Counted from the stretch's first letter, positions 54,662-63,819 are shown. The stretch is 64,000 nucleotides of DNA from Planctomycetaceae bacterium (GCA_020850695.1 JADZEF010000272.1:1-64000); one strand, 5' to 3'. Made by a program: numbers and translations. The notes: a model not told the origin generated them from the letters alone.

Positions 54662-55525
54662 TCAGAGCGGCGCGTGCGTCAGAAACCCTCGGACCGCGTT
54701 GAAATAGGCCTCGGGCTCGTCGCCCGAAATGCTGTGGCTGCTTTGAGGAAAAATCTTCAGTTGCGCCCTCGGGATCTTCTCCGCGATGATTCGCGAGTGA
54801 TTGGGGGGGCAGATCCAGTCATGTGCCCCGGCCATAACAAGCGTGGGGCACGTGATGCGGTGGAGATCCGGAATGAAATCGTAGGTTCGCAGGAACCCGC
54901 TGAAGCCGATGTTGAGCTGATCGTAATTTCGCAGGCTGCGGCGATTCGCTTCCTCAACTTTGGCCGCATCGTATTTGACCGAGTAGAGCGGCGCCATCAC
55001 GGCGTAATACTCCACCAGCTGGTCGAGCGATTCAAACGTTCCGCTCCACAGCCGCTCGCACACCCGCACCTGCTCGGAGGTGCCGCGCGCCGCCAGAATC
55101 CGCTTCGCGTCGTCCATAAAACGGTGGCTGGGCGCCGTGGCGACGAGGATGAGGTTCGAAACGCGGTTCGGATAGCGGATGGCGTACCCCTGGGCCACCA
55201 TTCCGCCATAGGAAGATCCCAGCACCGCAATGCGTTCCAGCCCGAGGTAATCGCGGAGGGCATCCAGATCGTCGATGTTCTCGTCCAGCGTGTACGTCGA
55301 GCGATCTGCCGGACTGCTTCGTCCGGAACCGCGGTGGTCGACGTATATCAACTGCGCCACGTCCCGCAGCACGCCGTGCTGCGTCTTGAACGAGCTGTGT
55401 TCCCCGCCAGGACCCCCGTGCAGCAGGAAAAGGACAGGACGCTCGACCATCCGTGGCCCTTCCGGCACAAACTGGGCTCCATCGACGTCGAAGAAGATCT
55501 CCGTCCCGCGAACTCGAGCCCGCAT
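54662..55525 (-). CDS. Proline-iminopeptidase-like alpha/beta hydrolase
   Basis: A 287-residue hydrolase of peptidase family S33 type. The signature HGGPG (36-40) forms the oxyanion site. YVDHRGSGRSSP is typical of prolyl aminopeptidases. The nucleophile elbow is LGSSYGGM, the acid Asp is in AGAHDWICPP and the His is in PQSSHSISGDEP, so the triad is complete. A helical cap lies at about 125-225. No signal peptide, so cytoplasmic. GAGAG precedes the ATG at 55525. Substrate could be an N-terminal proline peptide or a small ester. Confidence 0.88.
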   Translation of the reverse strand: MRARVRGTEIFFDVDGAQFVPEGPRMVERPVLFLLHGGPGGEHSSFKTQHGVLRDVAQLIYVDHRGSGRSSPADRSTYTLDENIDDLDALRDYLGLERIAVLGSSYGGMVAQGYAIRYPNRVSNLILVATAPSHRFMDDAKRILAARGTSEQVRVCERLWSGTFESLDQLVEYYAVMAPLYSVKYDAAKVEEANRRSLRNYDQLNIGFSGFLRTYDFIPDLHRITCPTLVMAGAHDWICPPNHSRIIAEKIPRAQLKIFPQSSHSISGDEPEAYFNAVRGFLTHAPL

Positions 55526-55816
55526 AAGTCTCTCTTTCGGTTTCTGTCGGATTTCGCCGAGGATCGGTCATTCCGCCCGCACATTCGGCATACGCCACGG
55601 TATCGACTGAGCGACCTTGCCGGCAAACCACGGGATAGAGCTTTGCCGGCGCTCGTTCCTGTCGTGAGGCGACTGAGCATTGCGACGACTGTGTCGCCCG
55701 ATAGGTGTCGACTCACCGGCTATGCCTCGTTCGCCGATGTAATAGAGATTGTGGCGACGACCTTTCGTTGTCGCCAGAGCGCCCGGCGATTGGGCGCCGC
55801 GCCAGGGAAAGGTGCC

Positions 55817-56431
55817 ATGAAGTTAAAATCTGCCGGTGTGTTCTCGCTCACGATCGCCCTCCTGGCGGCCACCGCCGCGGCCGGCGGTCATTGCCCCACG
55901 TGCGGGAATAGTTGGACCGGTGGCAAGCCAAAGCACGTGATCCTCGGCCCCGCCGAGATGCCGTGCCGTCTTGAGGGCCAGTGGAAGGTTTCGCTCTGCA
56001 TCTATACCAAGTGCGGCGATACCGGACATACTTGGCTCCGATACCAGAATGTCGAAACGGGTGAGGTTCACACCGTCGGCCGCTATCAGAAGGATCATGG
56101 CGGAACCAAGAACCCCGACACCGGCGAATGGGTCTATCCCCCCGCACCCATTTCCGGAGTGATCTTTGACCTCGACCTGAAGCGGGAAAAGCTCTTGCGG
56201 TCCGGCGAGGCCCATGCGATCAGCTGCTACGTGAACAACCCGATCGTCTTCAAGGGAGCCAACGGGGGCTACGGGCACGGCGGCCATCGAGACAACTGCG
56301 TCACACACGCCCGCGACGGGTGGCGGTACTTCACCGGGGAGTACTACGATCTGGGAGTTTTGTTTCAGACTCCCACGGAACTGCAGCGGGCCGTGGTGCG
56401 CCGACATCCTGAGTTCCTGGGCGGCCGTTGA
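55817..56431 (+). CDS. Small secreted protein of unknown family
   Basis: A 204-residue exported protein. Signal peptide AGVFSLTIALLAATAAAGG, then an early Cys pair (HCPTCGNSW) and further Cys in PCRLEGQ, CIYTKCGDTGHTWLRY and ISCYVNNP. A His/Gly-rich segment (GGYGHGGHRDNCVTHARDGWRYFTGEYYDLGV) may bind metal. The ATG at 55817 has AAAGGTG upstream and fits the signal; an open frame reaching much further upstream is antisense to the hydrolase gene. No family recognised, though the pattern TGHTWLRY... recalls NlpC-like or transglutaminase-like envelope proteins only weakly. Confidence 0.6.
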   Translation: MKLKSAGVFSLTIALLAATAAAGGHCPTCGNSWTGGKPKHVILGPAEMPCRLEGQWKVSLCIYTKCGDTGHTWLRYQNVETGEVHTVGRYQKDHGGTKNPDTGEWVYPPAPISGVIFDLDLKREKLLRSGEAHAISCYVNNPIVFKGANGGYGHGGHRDNCVTHARDGWRYFTGEYYDLGVLFQTPTELQRAVVRRHPEFLGGR

Positions 56432-57063
56432 CGCCTCGTGTCGCGTCAGGACATCAAGCATCAAGGACGCCGCGCGGATTCTTGCATTTCCCGCCGTGGT
56501 CCTGCTCAACCGTGGTCCTGCGGTGACTCAACGCAGTTCAACTGCGAACACGACATCCGCGATGATTAATATTGGTCGTTGCGGCACTCCATGCTCCGTG
56601 GATAGGAGGATTAGGCTCCTTCGGAGAACGGCGTTGGAGCGTCGTAGAGTCCTCAGAGTCTGTCCGAAAGGCGGATTCAAGAGCGCTCTTTCACTCGGAA
56701 GGCGTCACCGACTTTCGCAGCAATTCGCCGCGTCGCGACCTGACGGATTTGAGAAGAGCGCTTCGAGTGCATTCGTCGCGAAATGGACGGGGAAAAGAAA
56801 CCGAGAATGGTCAATTCAACGTTTCAACGTTAAGTCCCCGGCAGTGAACATAAGCCGACATGCGACATGGCCCAATTAGCCGTGTCCTCACAATGATTGG
56901 CTCTTGATTGGTCTTATGTACGTCTGTGGCATGCGGGCGGTTTCGCTTATGGGCTTCCGCGTGGCCCTATCATCTGGATAGTCCAAGCGACGATTCCACA
57001 TCATGAGAAAGCGAAGGCAAGACTATTTTTGCCAACAATTTGCCATAAGCCGGATCCTATTTC
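56432..57063. other. Long gene-poor region of lower GC content
   Basis: About 630 bp where open frames of up to 127 codons show no family features and poor codon bias. The words CCGTGGTCCTGC occur twice within 30 bp near 56495-56525. The base composition is more AT-rich toward 57000. I find no RNA gene I can support. Confidence 0.4.
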
Positions 57064-57092
57064 TTGACAAACTAATCGGCCGATGTTTGGAT
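57064..57092 (+). promoter_or_regulatory. Candidate sigma70-type promoter for the small basic protein gene
   Basis: TTGACA (57064-57069), 17-base spacer, TTGGAT (57087-57092). The -35 box is perfect, the -10 weak (three of six). It lies in a locally AT-rich stretch 39 bp before the GTG start. Confidence 0.35.
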
Positions 57093-57130
57093 CATGCCAG
57101 TTGTCATCTAATCACACTGGAGGATCAGAC

Positions 57131-57511
57131 GTGGCCAAGAAAAAGTCGTCGGACAGCATCAACATGGCGGAAGAGATTCGCGCCGTGCTGACGGAGAATC
57201 CGAGTTTCTCGGGGCGAGAAGTCATGGAGGCGCTGACCGCCAAGCACCCCGGGCTGAAGATCAATAAGGCCAGCGCCGGCGTCGCGTTCTCGAATGCCCG
57301 CAAGAAGCTGGGCATCGTCAAAGGCACGACGAAACGGCGCGGCGGGGCCCGTGTCGTCCGCAAGCGGGTGCCGACATCGACGACTGGTCGCCGTCCCGCA
57401 TTGGACATTGCGACGCTCCAGGCCGCTGTGAAGTTCGTTTCGCAGATCGGCAATGCCGAGACCGCGATCGAAGCGGTACGACAGGTGGTCGCGCTTCAGA
57501 TCAGCAAGTGA
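57131..57511 (+). CDS. Small basic protein with a winged-helix-like N-terminal part
   Basis: A 126-residue, Lys/Arg-rich protein starting at GTG 57131, with a very strong ribosome site GGAGG seven bases upstream. Residues about 12-55 (AEEIRAVLTENPSFSGREVMEALTAKHPGLKINKASAGV, in parts) look like a helix-turn-helix region. A basic linker of about 30 residues follows (KGTTKRRGGARVVRKRV), then a hydrophobic helix pair (IATLQAAVKFVSQIGNAETAIEAVRQVV). The charge and layout fit a nucleic-acid-binding protein; the acidic-poor linker could contact DNA. Family not recognised, stands alone on the plus strand. Confidence 0.75.
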   Translation: MAKKKSSDSINMAEEIRAVLTENPSFSGREVMEALTAKHPGLKINKASAGVAFSNARKKLGIVKGTTKRRGGARVVRKRVPTSTTGRRPALDIATLQAAVKFVSQIGNAETAIEAVRQVVALQISK

Positions 57512-57710
57512 CCGGCGCCGGACGGCGGTGATTCATCGGCAATCGATCCATGAATCGCCGCAGGCCTGAAAGTGTGATTCGTCCAGGATTCGGGCCCGTC
57601 CTCATTCTGCTGCGGATTCTCCGTGACGTCGCTTCGGCATCGCGTTAGAGTCGAAGGCGATGTGCGGGCCTTTCCGTCCACTCTCATCCGGGGAACCAAT
57701 CGAGGGTCCG

Positions 57711-58076
57711 ATGCCGGAGACTTACACACTCACGCTCAACGATCTAATCTTTGTCGCGTTCGGCAAAAATGTTGTGGCGCTCGATCGTGAGAACGGGTCC
57801 AAAGTGTGGCAATGGAAACCGCCGAAGGGAACGGGGTGGATCGCGTTGCTGCTGGATGGCGATCGTCTCATCGTTTCGGCCCACGGCTACATGTACTGCC
57901 TCGACCCCATGACCGGTGAGCAACTTTGGCGGAACGATCTGAAAGGCATGGGGACCGGCGTCCCCTGCATCGCGTCGGTCAACGGGCACACCAATCCGAT
58001 GGCCCTGTTCGCTGCCATGCAGCAACAGCAGCAGGCGGCCGCTGCGGGAGCGGCCGGAGCGGGCGGCGGCGTTTGA
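57711..58076 (+). CDS. Short PQQ-like propeller fragment protein with Gln/Ala/Gly tail
   Basis: A 121-residue protein with two PQQ-type blade motifs, VVALDRENGSKVWQWK (22-37) and MYCLDPMTGEQLWRNDL (61-77), each with the Ala/Cys-Leu-Asp...Gly...Trp signature. A complete propeller needs seven or eight blades, so this is a fragment or an oligomerizing half-unit. The last 20 residues are Gln and Ala/Gly homopolymer-like. There is no signal peptide, unlike most PQQ-repeat proteins. GAGGG precedes the ATG at 57711. Its stop abuts the stop of the convergent transporter gene with no gap. Confidence 0.75.
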   Translation: MPETYTLTLNDLIFVAFGKNVVALDRENGSKVWQWKPPKGTGWIALLLDGDRLIVSAHGYMYCLDPMTGEQLWRNDLKGMGTGVPCIASVNGHTNPMALFAAMQQQQQAAAAGAAGAGGGV

Positions 58077-59954
58077 TCAGAACGGGAACGCGAAGGGCGC
58101 CAGCGCGACCGTGATGATCATCATCAGAACATCCAGCGGAATGCCGATTCGTAGATAATCGGAGAATCGATAGCCACCGGGACCATAGACCATCAGGTTG
58201 GTCTGGTAGCCGAACGGTGTCGCAAACCCGCACGATGCCGCAATCATCACGGCGACCACGAAGGGCTTGTGGTTGACTCCGAGCCGTTCCACCGTCGCCA
58301 GTGCCAGCGGCAGCATCAGCACGGCGGCCGTATTGTTTGTGACCAGCTCGGTCAGCACCAGGGTCAGAAGGTAAACCAGGCCAAGCTGGACCCACGCGCT
58401 GTCGCCCGCCAGCCCAATCATCGACTCGGAACTCGCCCGTGCGGCGCCGCTCATCTCGATCGCCCGCCCCAGCGCCAGCGACGCCCCGATGGTGATCAGC
58501 ACCGAGAGATCGATGCTCTGGCGACCCTCCGCGGCGGTGCAGCAGCGCGTGACGATCATCAGCACCGCAGCGCCCATGGACGCGGGCAGCATGTATTCGC
58601 CATCTCCGAGCGACGCGAAGGCAACCATTCCCGCCAGCGTCGTGAGGGCGATCCACGACTTGTTATGCCGCACGGGCGCCGAGTTCTCGACGTGACTCAC
58701 CAGGAAGAAGTCGCTTGAATTGCGCTGCTGCTGCACAAAGGCGGTATGGGCCTCCACCAGCAATGTATCGCCGGCCTGAAGCACGATGTCACCGATCTTC
58801 CCCGGGATCCGCTTTCCGCCGCGGGCAACGCCGAGGACTGCCGCATTGTAGTGCGTGCGGAACCGCCCCTCGCGGATCGACATGCCGACCAGCGGGCAGC
58901 GTTCGGACACGACCGCTTCGATCAGCGTGCGGTCGGTGTCGGGAGTGTCGATCTTGAAGACCTGGTCGGTCGCCGGCAGCAGGCCGCGCATCTTGCGCAG
59001 GTCGACGACGGACTCGACGATCCCGACGAACACCAGTCGATCGTTCGCCTGAAGTTTTTCCTTGGAACTGACGGCGGGAAGAACTTCATTCCCCCGTTCG
59101 ATCTCGACAAGAAACAATCCCGGAAGATGACGAAGCCCGGCCTTTTCCACCGAGCGTCCCACCAGCGGCCCGCCCGCTTCGACAATCATCTCGGTGGTGT
59201 ATTGCCGCGGATCGTCCGACAGGCTGAGCGCCGGCTTGCGATCGGGAAGCAGCCAGCCGCTGCATCCAATGAGATAGAGGAGTCCGCCGACCGCGCACGG
59301 CAGCCCGACCCAGCTGAGCTCGAACAGGGCCAGCTTCTGATCCTCCGGCAGCTTGTCGTTCACGATGATGTTAGTGCTCGTTCCGATCACGGTGCAGACG
59401 CCGCCCAACGTCGCCGCATAAGCCATCGGCAGGAAGAGCTTCGACGGGCTGATGCCTGTCCTCTTACAAACGTCGCCGACAATCGGCATGAACATCGCGA
59501 CGATCGGCGTGTTATTGAGAAAACCGCTGGCGGCAGCAACAGGTGTCAGTAGACGAACCTGTGCGGTCAGAAGGTTCTTGGGGCGTCCCAGCAGAGGGCC
59601 TGTCAGAATCGACATCGCGCCGGTTTGCACAAGGCCGGCGACGACCACGAACAGCAGTCCGACCGTGATCAGTCCGGTGTTCCCGAACTCTCGGATCGCC
59701 GAGCCTGCGGTCGGAAGTTTGACGTATTTCGAGATCAGCTTTTCGCGTTCTTGCGGAGTGGCCGGCGCGGCGACTTCGCCCTCGGCGATTCGCACGTCAA
59801 GCTGCGCCGATTCGCGATAGCGCTGAACTTCGGCGACGGCGACCACGGCAAACAAGGCCATCATGCAGACCAGGTCGGCCGGCGCCCATTCGAGCGCCAG
59901 CACCGCCAGCTTGGCCGAAACGACCGCCACCACAAACCACGCTTCCCATCCCAT
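58077..59954 (-). CDS. DASS/SLC13-family anion transporter with two RCK_C domains
   Basis: A 625-residue inner-membrane transporter. The two half-repeats carry the family SNT/NNT motifs: GFLNNTPIVAMFMP (first) and LVTNNTAAVLMLP (second), plus the conserved GTSTNIIVN and GYQTNLMVYGPGGY loops after each. Between the helical halves are two RCK_C (TrkA-C) domains (about 235-390; IERGNEVLPA, DRLVFVG, QAGDTLLVEA), which bind small regulators. It probably moves sulfate, dicarboxylate or another anion with sodium. GGAGG lies nine bases before the ATG at 59954. No neighbour names the substrate. Confidence 0.9.
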   Translation of the reverse strand: MGWEAWFVVAVVSAKLAVLALEWAPADLVCMMALFAVVAVAEVQRYRESAQLDVRIAEGEVAAPATPQEREKLISKYVKLPTAGSAIREFGNTGLITVGLLFVVVAGLVQTGAMSILTGPLLGRPKNLLTAQVRLLTPVAAASGFLNNTPIVAMFMPIVGDVCKRTGISPSKLFLPMAYAATLGGVCTVIGTSTNIIVNDKLPEDQKLALFELSWVGLPCAVGGLLYLIGCSGWLLPDRKPALSLSDDPRQYTTEMIVEAGGPLVGRSVEKAGLRHLPGLFLVEIERGNEVLPAVSSKEKLQANDRLVFVGIVESVVDLRKMRGLLPATDQVFKIDTPDTDRTLIEAVVSERCPLVGMSIREGRFRTHYNAAVLGVARGGKRIPGKIGDIVLQAGDTLLVEAHTAFVQQQRNSSDFFLVSHVENSAPVRHNKSWIALTTLAGMVAFASLGDGEYMLPASMGAAVLMIVTRCCTAAEGRQSIDLSVLITIGASLALGRAIEMSGAARASSESMIGLAGDSAWVQLGLVYLLTLVLTELVTNNTAAVLMLPLALATVERLGVNHKPFVVAVMIAASCGFATPFGYQTNLMVYGPGGYRFSDYLRIGIPLDVLMMIITVALAPFAFPF

Positions 59955-60186
59955 CGCTGCAGCCTCCCGTGGCCGGGTCGGATGTTGCGGCCGAATCGAG
60001 CCCCGCAGGCAGACTTCGGCGGGCGACCGGATTTTTGCGGGAAGGGAATTCCTCCGCGGGCTGCGCCGTGAAGCGGACTGCGACGGTTGCGGATCTTAGG
60101 GATTCGCCCCTCCCCGTCAACCCGCGTGCCGCGTTCAGTCCCATCTGACGACGTGCCGAGGGCCGAGGATCTCACCCTCGCGGGCG

Positions 60187-61026
60187 CTACATCCAGAGGT
60201 GCACGCGGCCCTGCAGCTCAGAGGGCAGCCGCTTCTCGAGAGCCTTTCGGACCTGACTGTCGTGATACCGGGTGCTGAAGTGCCCGAGGATGATCAGCTC
60301 GTTCTTGAAGCGATCCTTCCGCTCGATCAGATCGTCGAGGTGGGTATGGCCGAACTTGTGAATCTTTTCCTTCCGGTGCTCCGGGCGGAAGAATGTCATT
60401 TCCGTAATCAGCACCTGTGATTGATACACGGCAGGATCATTATCGAGCCCCGCCGGTGCGGTGTCACCGCAGTAACAGATGACAGGACAGCGCATTTCCT
60501 GGGTCACTTCGGTCCCTGCCAGCCGCAGATCGCGGATCTGGTTGCCCGAGAGTCCCTGGTACTCGGTCTTCAGTTTCTTGCGGCGCTCCCAGACGATATA
60601 TCCCACGGACGGGACGGTATGTACGGTCCGGAAGACCGTCACGACGTGCTCGCGTGAGAGTTCCAGTTCATCCCCGGGTTTGACGCCGACGAGGTTGCAG
60701 ACCTGCCGGCCGCGATCGAGCCGTTGCCAGGCCATCAGCAGCCGTTGCGTGTTCTCGACGATCTCTTCCGGGAGGTAGATCGTCGGCGGGTCCATCTTCA
60801 TCATGCGGCGGCGTGCCACATACACCGGCAACCCCGCAAGGTGGTCGAGATGCGGGTGGGTGACGAAGAAGGTCTGCGTCCCCATGAACGACCAGGGGCT
60901 GGCGCCGAGGTCGAAGCCGAGCTTGAGCTCGGGAATTCGCCAGTAGCTCTGGACGGCGGCTCGCGACCACCCCTCAATGGTCAGACCCTTGAATTGAAGC
61001 GACTGGACCGGCAGGTTTTCGACCAT
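60187..61026 (-). CDS. RNase Z-like MBL-fold metallo-hydrolase
   Basis: A 279-residue hydrolase of the metallo-beta-lactamase fold. The zinc motif THPHLDHL has His57, His59, Asp61 and His62; a later Asp is in [10 protein letters not shown], and the final His is in GHFSTRYHD. The acidic motif CxGDT and the GHTHLDDL segment match RNase Z-like proteins. True tRNase Z has a longer flexible arm, so this is the arm-less branch often annotated as RNase Z homolog. Cytoplasmic. It is transcribed next to the oxidoreductase gene, 37 bp downstream of it, probably in one unit. Confidence 0.85.
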   Translation of the reverse strand: MVENLPVQSLQFKGLTIEGWSRAAVQSYWRIPELKLGFDLGASPWSFMGTQTFFVTHPHLDHLAGLPVYVARRRMMKMDPPTIYLPEEIVENTQRLLMAWQRLDRGRQVCNLVGVKPGDELELSREHVVTVFRTVHTVPSVGYIVWERRKKLKTEYQGLSGNQIRDLRLAGTEVTQEMRCPVICYCGDTAPAGLDNDPAVYQSQVLITEMTFFRPEHRKEKIHKFGHTHLDDLIERKDRFKNELIILGHFSTRYHDSQVRKALEKRLPSELQGRVHLWM

Positions 61027-61063
61027 TGGAAACGCGGGACGCGACTCGATCTGCGGGGGATGT

Positions 61064-62113
61064 TCAGGCGATGGGGGTCAACTGGCCGGACGCAATACTC
61101 TGGGCCTCGGCGAAGCAGACCTTGAGGGCATCGCGCGCGAGATCACCGGAGAGCACCGGAGAGGGTGTTCCCGACGTCACCGAGTCGACCGCCGCCTGGA
61201 GTTCCGCTGTGAACCCCGCACACCAGGTCGTGCCGCCGCTGAGGATGGGCGTCGTCGCGTGACCATCATTGGTGATGACCGTCAGCGGCCGGTTGACCGT
61301 CCATTGACCGGCCAGGGTACAGGCGTCGAACAGAATCGTCGCATCCTCAAAGTAGGCTTCGAAAGCATGACCGAAGGCTAGTCCCTTCGCGGCGATTCCG
61401 CCGCTCACACAGCTGACCGACGGGCCGCCCTCTCCGAAGACATATTGAGTCTGCACATGGTTCACCAGTCCGTCCTGCAGTAACCCGCGCGAAAAGACTG
61501 CTTTCGGCACCCCGCACGACAGGCAGATGAAGTGGTTGTCGTGGATATGGAGGTCAATTCCCCATCCGCCGAGTTTCCGGAAGTCCGACATGTCGGAAGA
61601 CCAGTCGGGCCGGCTGATGACGCGGCGAAAATGGGCCGCGTGCAGCGTTCCGTACTTCTTCGTGCGGATGACTTCGTTGAGGAACCCGAATTCTGGGAAG
61701 AAGGGCAGCACCTGGCCGACGAGGAGAAGTTTTCCGGCCTTTCGGGCTGCGGCCACCATCCGGTCGGCCGCCGGAAGATCGACCGAAAGGGGCTTCTCCA
61801 CCAGCGTATGTTTTCCCGCCGCCAGGGAATCGAGCACGACCCGTTCGTGCAGATCGGTGGGGAGGCAGATATCGACGAGGTCGATGTCGGGGTCGGCGAG
61901 GAGTTCGCGGTAGTCGCGGAATTTGCGGACTGCGGAAAGATCGACGTGTCCGCCGCGGGGGCCGAAGTTGCCTTGAATGCTGGTCCAGTCGCCCGCGAGC
62001 TTTTTTTCGTCTCGGGTGGCGATGGCCGTGACGGCTGCACCGCGCAGGTCGCGTGCCCCCTCAAAATGTGTGTACCCCATGAACCCGATGCCGATGATGC
62101 CAATGCGGGTCAT
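61064..62113 (-). CDS. Gfo/Idh/MocA family oxidoreductase
   Basis: A 349-residue NAD(P)-dependent enzyme. Rossmann opening [17 protein letters not shown], the EKPLSVD motif with the catalytic Lys, and a C-terminal alpha/beta domain with [20 protein letters not shown] carrying the conserved Asp/His pair. These enzymes oxidize or epimerize sugars, inositols or biliverdin. No signal peptide, so cytoplasmic; many planctomycete relatives have Tat signals, but this one does not. AGGGA precedes the ATG at 62113. Substrate unknown. Confidence 0.88.
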   Translation of the reverse strand: MTRIGIIGIGFMGYTHFEGARDLRGAAVTAIATRDEKKLAGDWTSIQGNFGPRGGHVDLSAVRKFRDYRELLADPDIDLVDICLPTDLHERVVLDSLAAGKHTLVEKPLSVDLPAADRMVAAARKAGKLLLVGQVLPFFPEFGFLNEVIRTKKYGTLHAAHFRRVISRPDWSSDMSDFRKLGGWGIDLHIHDNHFICLSCGVPKAVFSRGLLQDGLVNHVQTQYVFGEGGPSVSCVSGGIAAKGLAFGHAFEAYFEDATILFDACTLAGQWTVNRPLTVITNDGHATTPILSGGTTWCAGFTAELQAAVDSVTSGTPSPVLSGDLARDALKVCFAEAQSIASGQLTPIA

Positions 62114-62640
62114 CGCGAACTGTCCCTGGAAGAAAAGGAACGCGGCGTCAGGCGATAAGGAAATCGAAGCGTGACGGAGCGATGCCGTTCTACTTCAATT
62201 TCCGTGGACTCGCCACTCAAGCTCATAATATCGGCTGGCGCTCTGCGATCCGACCTCGCACGTCGATTCCGTGAGGTCGAGAGCGGATATGACGGGTCGT
62301 TACAGCGCCTGAAATGAAACGCATGCTCAGGTTGCTCGAGTTTTAGGCGATCGCCCATTTCGGGAAGCCAGTTCGCTGCTGCTGGCAAATCTAAATTCTT
62401 GAGGGGTTTGTGACGACATTGGCCGGGTGCGGGATTGAGGCCTGACGCGAGTGCTGAAGATGTTGGCACTCACCCAGATAGGAGACATTGGGCCAGCACC
62501 CTTGCCCGGAGAAAGTAAGAGACATAGGGGGAGTGGGAAGTTCTGGTTGTTTTGAAAATTCCAATCCTGGCGTCTGGATTTTTTGGCTTCGGGTGTGTTA
62601 TCCTGCTGATGACGTGGTCAACTTGACGACACTCTGGCTC
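62114..62640. other. Intergenic region upstream of csrA, no gene recognised
   Basis: About 530 bp with no supportable reading frame. A TGn-extended -10-like word, TGTTATCCT, lies at 62596-62604, 108 bp before csrA, with only a weak -35 (TGGATT, 62575-62580). It might be the csrA promoter. Confidence 0.35.
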
Positions 62641-62659
62641 GCTTCTTTTGAGGTACTGC

Positions 62660-62711
62660 TGGAGAAAACGAGGGATGCCTGCGGATGCAGGCCTTTGCAG
62701 GAGTTGGACTC
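62660..62711 (+). promoter_or_regulatory. csrA leader with a CsrA-type hairpin and repeated GGA motifs
   Basis: Within about 50 bases before the csrA ATG there are five GGA triplets: GGAG (62661), GGGAT (62672), CGGAT (62682), AGGAG at the ribosome site (62699) and TTGGACTC. The central one is the loop of a perfect six-base-pair hairpin: GCCTGC (62677-62682), loop GGAT (62683-62686), GCAGGC (62687-62692). GGA in a hairpin loop and overlapping the Shine-Dalgarno is the known CsrA/RsmE target pattern, so autoregulation is inferred. Confidence 0.65.
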
Positions 62712-62918
62712 ATGCTGGTTCTGTCGCGGAAGACCGGCGAGCGCATCATGATCGGCGACCAGGTCACGATCACCGTGGTGCGAATCGGCCCGAACAACGT
62801 TCGCATTGGGATCGAAGCTCCCCGGGACATGAATATCGTCCGGGAAGAGTTGGTTCCCCCGGCCGAGGGAACCCCGGCGGCTGTCAAAACGCCCGAGACG
62901 GCGACGGCGGGACACTGA
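62712..62918 (+). CDS. csrA: Carbon storage regulator CsrA
   Basis: A 68-residue RNA-binding dimer, MLVLSRKTGERIMIGDQVTI then VVRIGPNNVRIGIEAP and IVREEL, the full CsrA core including the conserved Leu4, Arg6 and Arg44-region residues. The C-terminal tail after about residue 48 (PPAEGTPAAVKTPETATAGH) is a Pro/Ala/Thr extension that is short and disordered. CsrA binds GGA motifs near ribosome sites and changes translation and mRNA stability. AGGAG lies eight bases before the ATG at 62712; the open frame from 62685 is not used. It stands alone, not by a flagellar or fliW gene. Confidence 0.93.
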   Translation: MLVLSRKTGERIMIGDQVTITVVRIGPNNVRIGIEAPRDMNIVREELVPPAEGTPAAVKTPETATAGH

Positions 62919-63069
62919 TCCTGCCCGGAACGGAGTCGGAAGGGTGTGCCACAGGAAAGGCCATAAGTCTCACTCGCCGTTGACGTTCTGTCCGGCTGCG
63001 TGAAATGTGCGCCCACCGTTCTTTCACGGTTGTGGCGATAAGAAGTGAACTCGTACGACCGGGTTTTGG

Positions 63070-63819
63070 ATGCCGTCCAATCCCCGACACCAGTGCCCCT
63101 CACTGCTCTTCGAAGAGACGCTCAGCCAGTCGGGGATCGTTGCCAGCAACCGGATGAACCGCGAACGCCGGTTTGTTGGAGAGAACAGCTACTCGAAGGA
63201 CCTGCGACTCGACTTGGAGGCCTTCCTGTCTGAGCGGCTCGCGCGGAATTCGGCGTCGGTCGACGAGCCTAAGTCGGATGCCGAATCTGTGTTGTGGCTC
63301 GATCTCTGCTGTGGACAAGGCTTTGCGCTCCGCCAAGCCGTGCAGATGTTCGCGGCGCAGCCGGGCCGAAGGTCGCTGCAAATCGTCGGTGTCGATCTTG
63401 TCGTGGACGTCCGCAATCGAGATCCACATCCCCAATTGCGAATTGTCGAGGCGTCTCTCCCGAGCTGGCGGCCTGACCGCCACTTCGACCTGATCACCTG
63501 TGTACACGGCCTGCATTATCTCGGCGATAAGCTGGACGTGATCGCGTTGGCGGTCGGGTCTCTGAAACCCGACGGACTTCTGGCGGCACACCTGGACCCG
63601 GCGAATCTTCGACATCCGGCAGATTCCCATTTCGGTTCCCGGGTCGTTCGCTGGCTGAAGCGGTCCGGCTTCGAGTATCACGCCCGGTTTCGTCGAATCG
63701 TCTGCCGCGGACCACGACGGCTGGAGATTCCGTGGCGATACCTTGGGGCGGATGACACCGCAGGCCCCAACTTCACGGGCCAGCCCGCCGTCGATTCGTG
63801 GTATGGAGACCCTGAGTGA
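63070..63819 (+). CDS. Class I SAM-dependent methyltransferase
   Basis: A 249-residue protein with a Rossmann-type methyltransferase core: motif I WLDLCCGQGFALRQ, the acidic strand VVGVDLVVDV, motif II-like FDLITCVHGLHYLG and a post-motif LKPDGLLAAHLDP. The first 70 residues include CPSLLFEETLSQSG and RRFVGENSYSKDL; the latter is seen in small methyltransferases acting on small molecules. ATG 63070 has no strong ribosome site; ATG 63154 is possible. It follows csrA by 151 bp on the same strand. Substrate unknown. Confidence 0.75.
   Translation: MPSNPRHQCPSLLFEETLSQSGIVASNRMNRERRFVGENSYSKDLRLDLEAFLSERLARNSASVDEPKSDAESVLWLDLCCGQGFALRQAVQMFAAQPGRRSLQIVGVDLVVDVRNRDPHPQLRIVEASLPSWRPDRHFDLITCVHGLHYLGDKLDVIALAVGSLKPDGLLAAHLDPANLRHPADSHFGSRVVRWLKRSGFEYHARFRRIVCRGPRRLEIPWRYLGADDTAGPNFTGQPAVDSWYGDPE

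Noticed and set aside
54611-55816. N-terminal extension of the 55817-56431 protein by about 400 codons
   Set aside because: The extension is antisense to the proline-iminopeptidase-like gene and would hide a good signal peptide and ribosome site at 55817.
56496-56879. 127-codon open frame in the gene-poor region
   Set aside because: No ribosome site, no family pattern, Arg/Ser-rich composition as in random frames.
62460-62560. Short repeated words AGGAGACATTGGG and AGAGACATAGGGG suggesting a transposon end
   Set aside because: Only two partial copies, no inverted partner and no transposase nearby.
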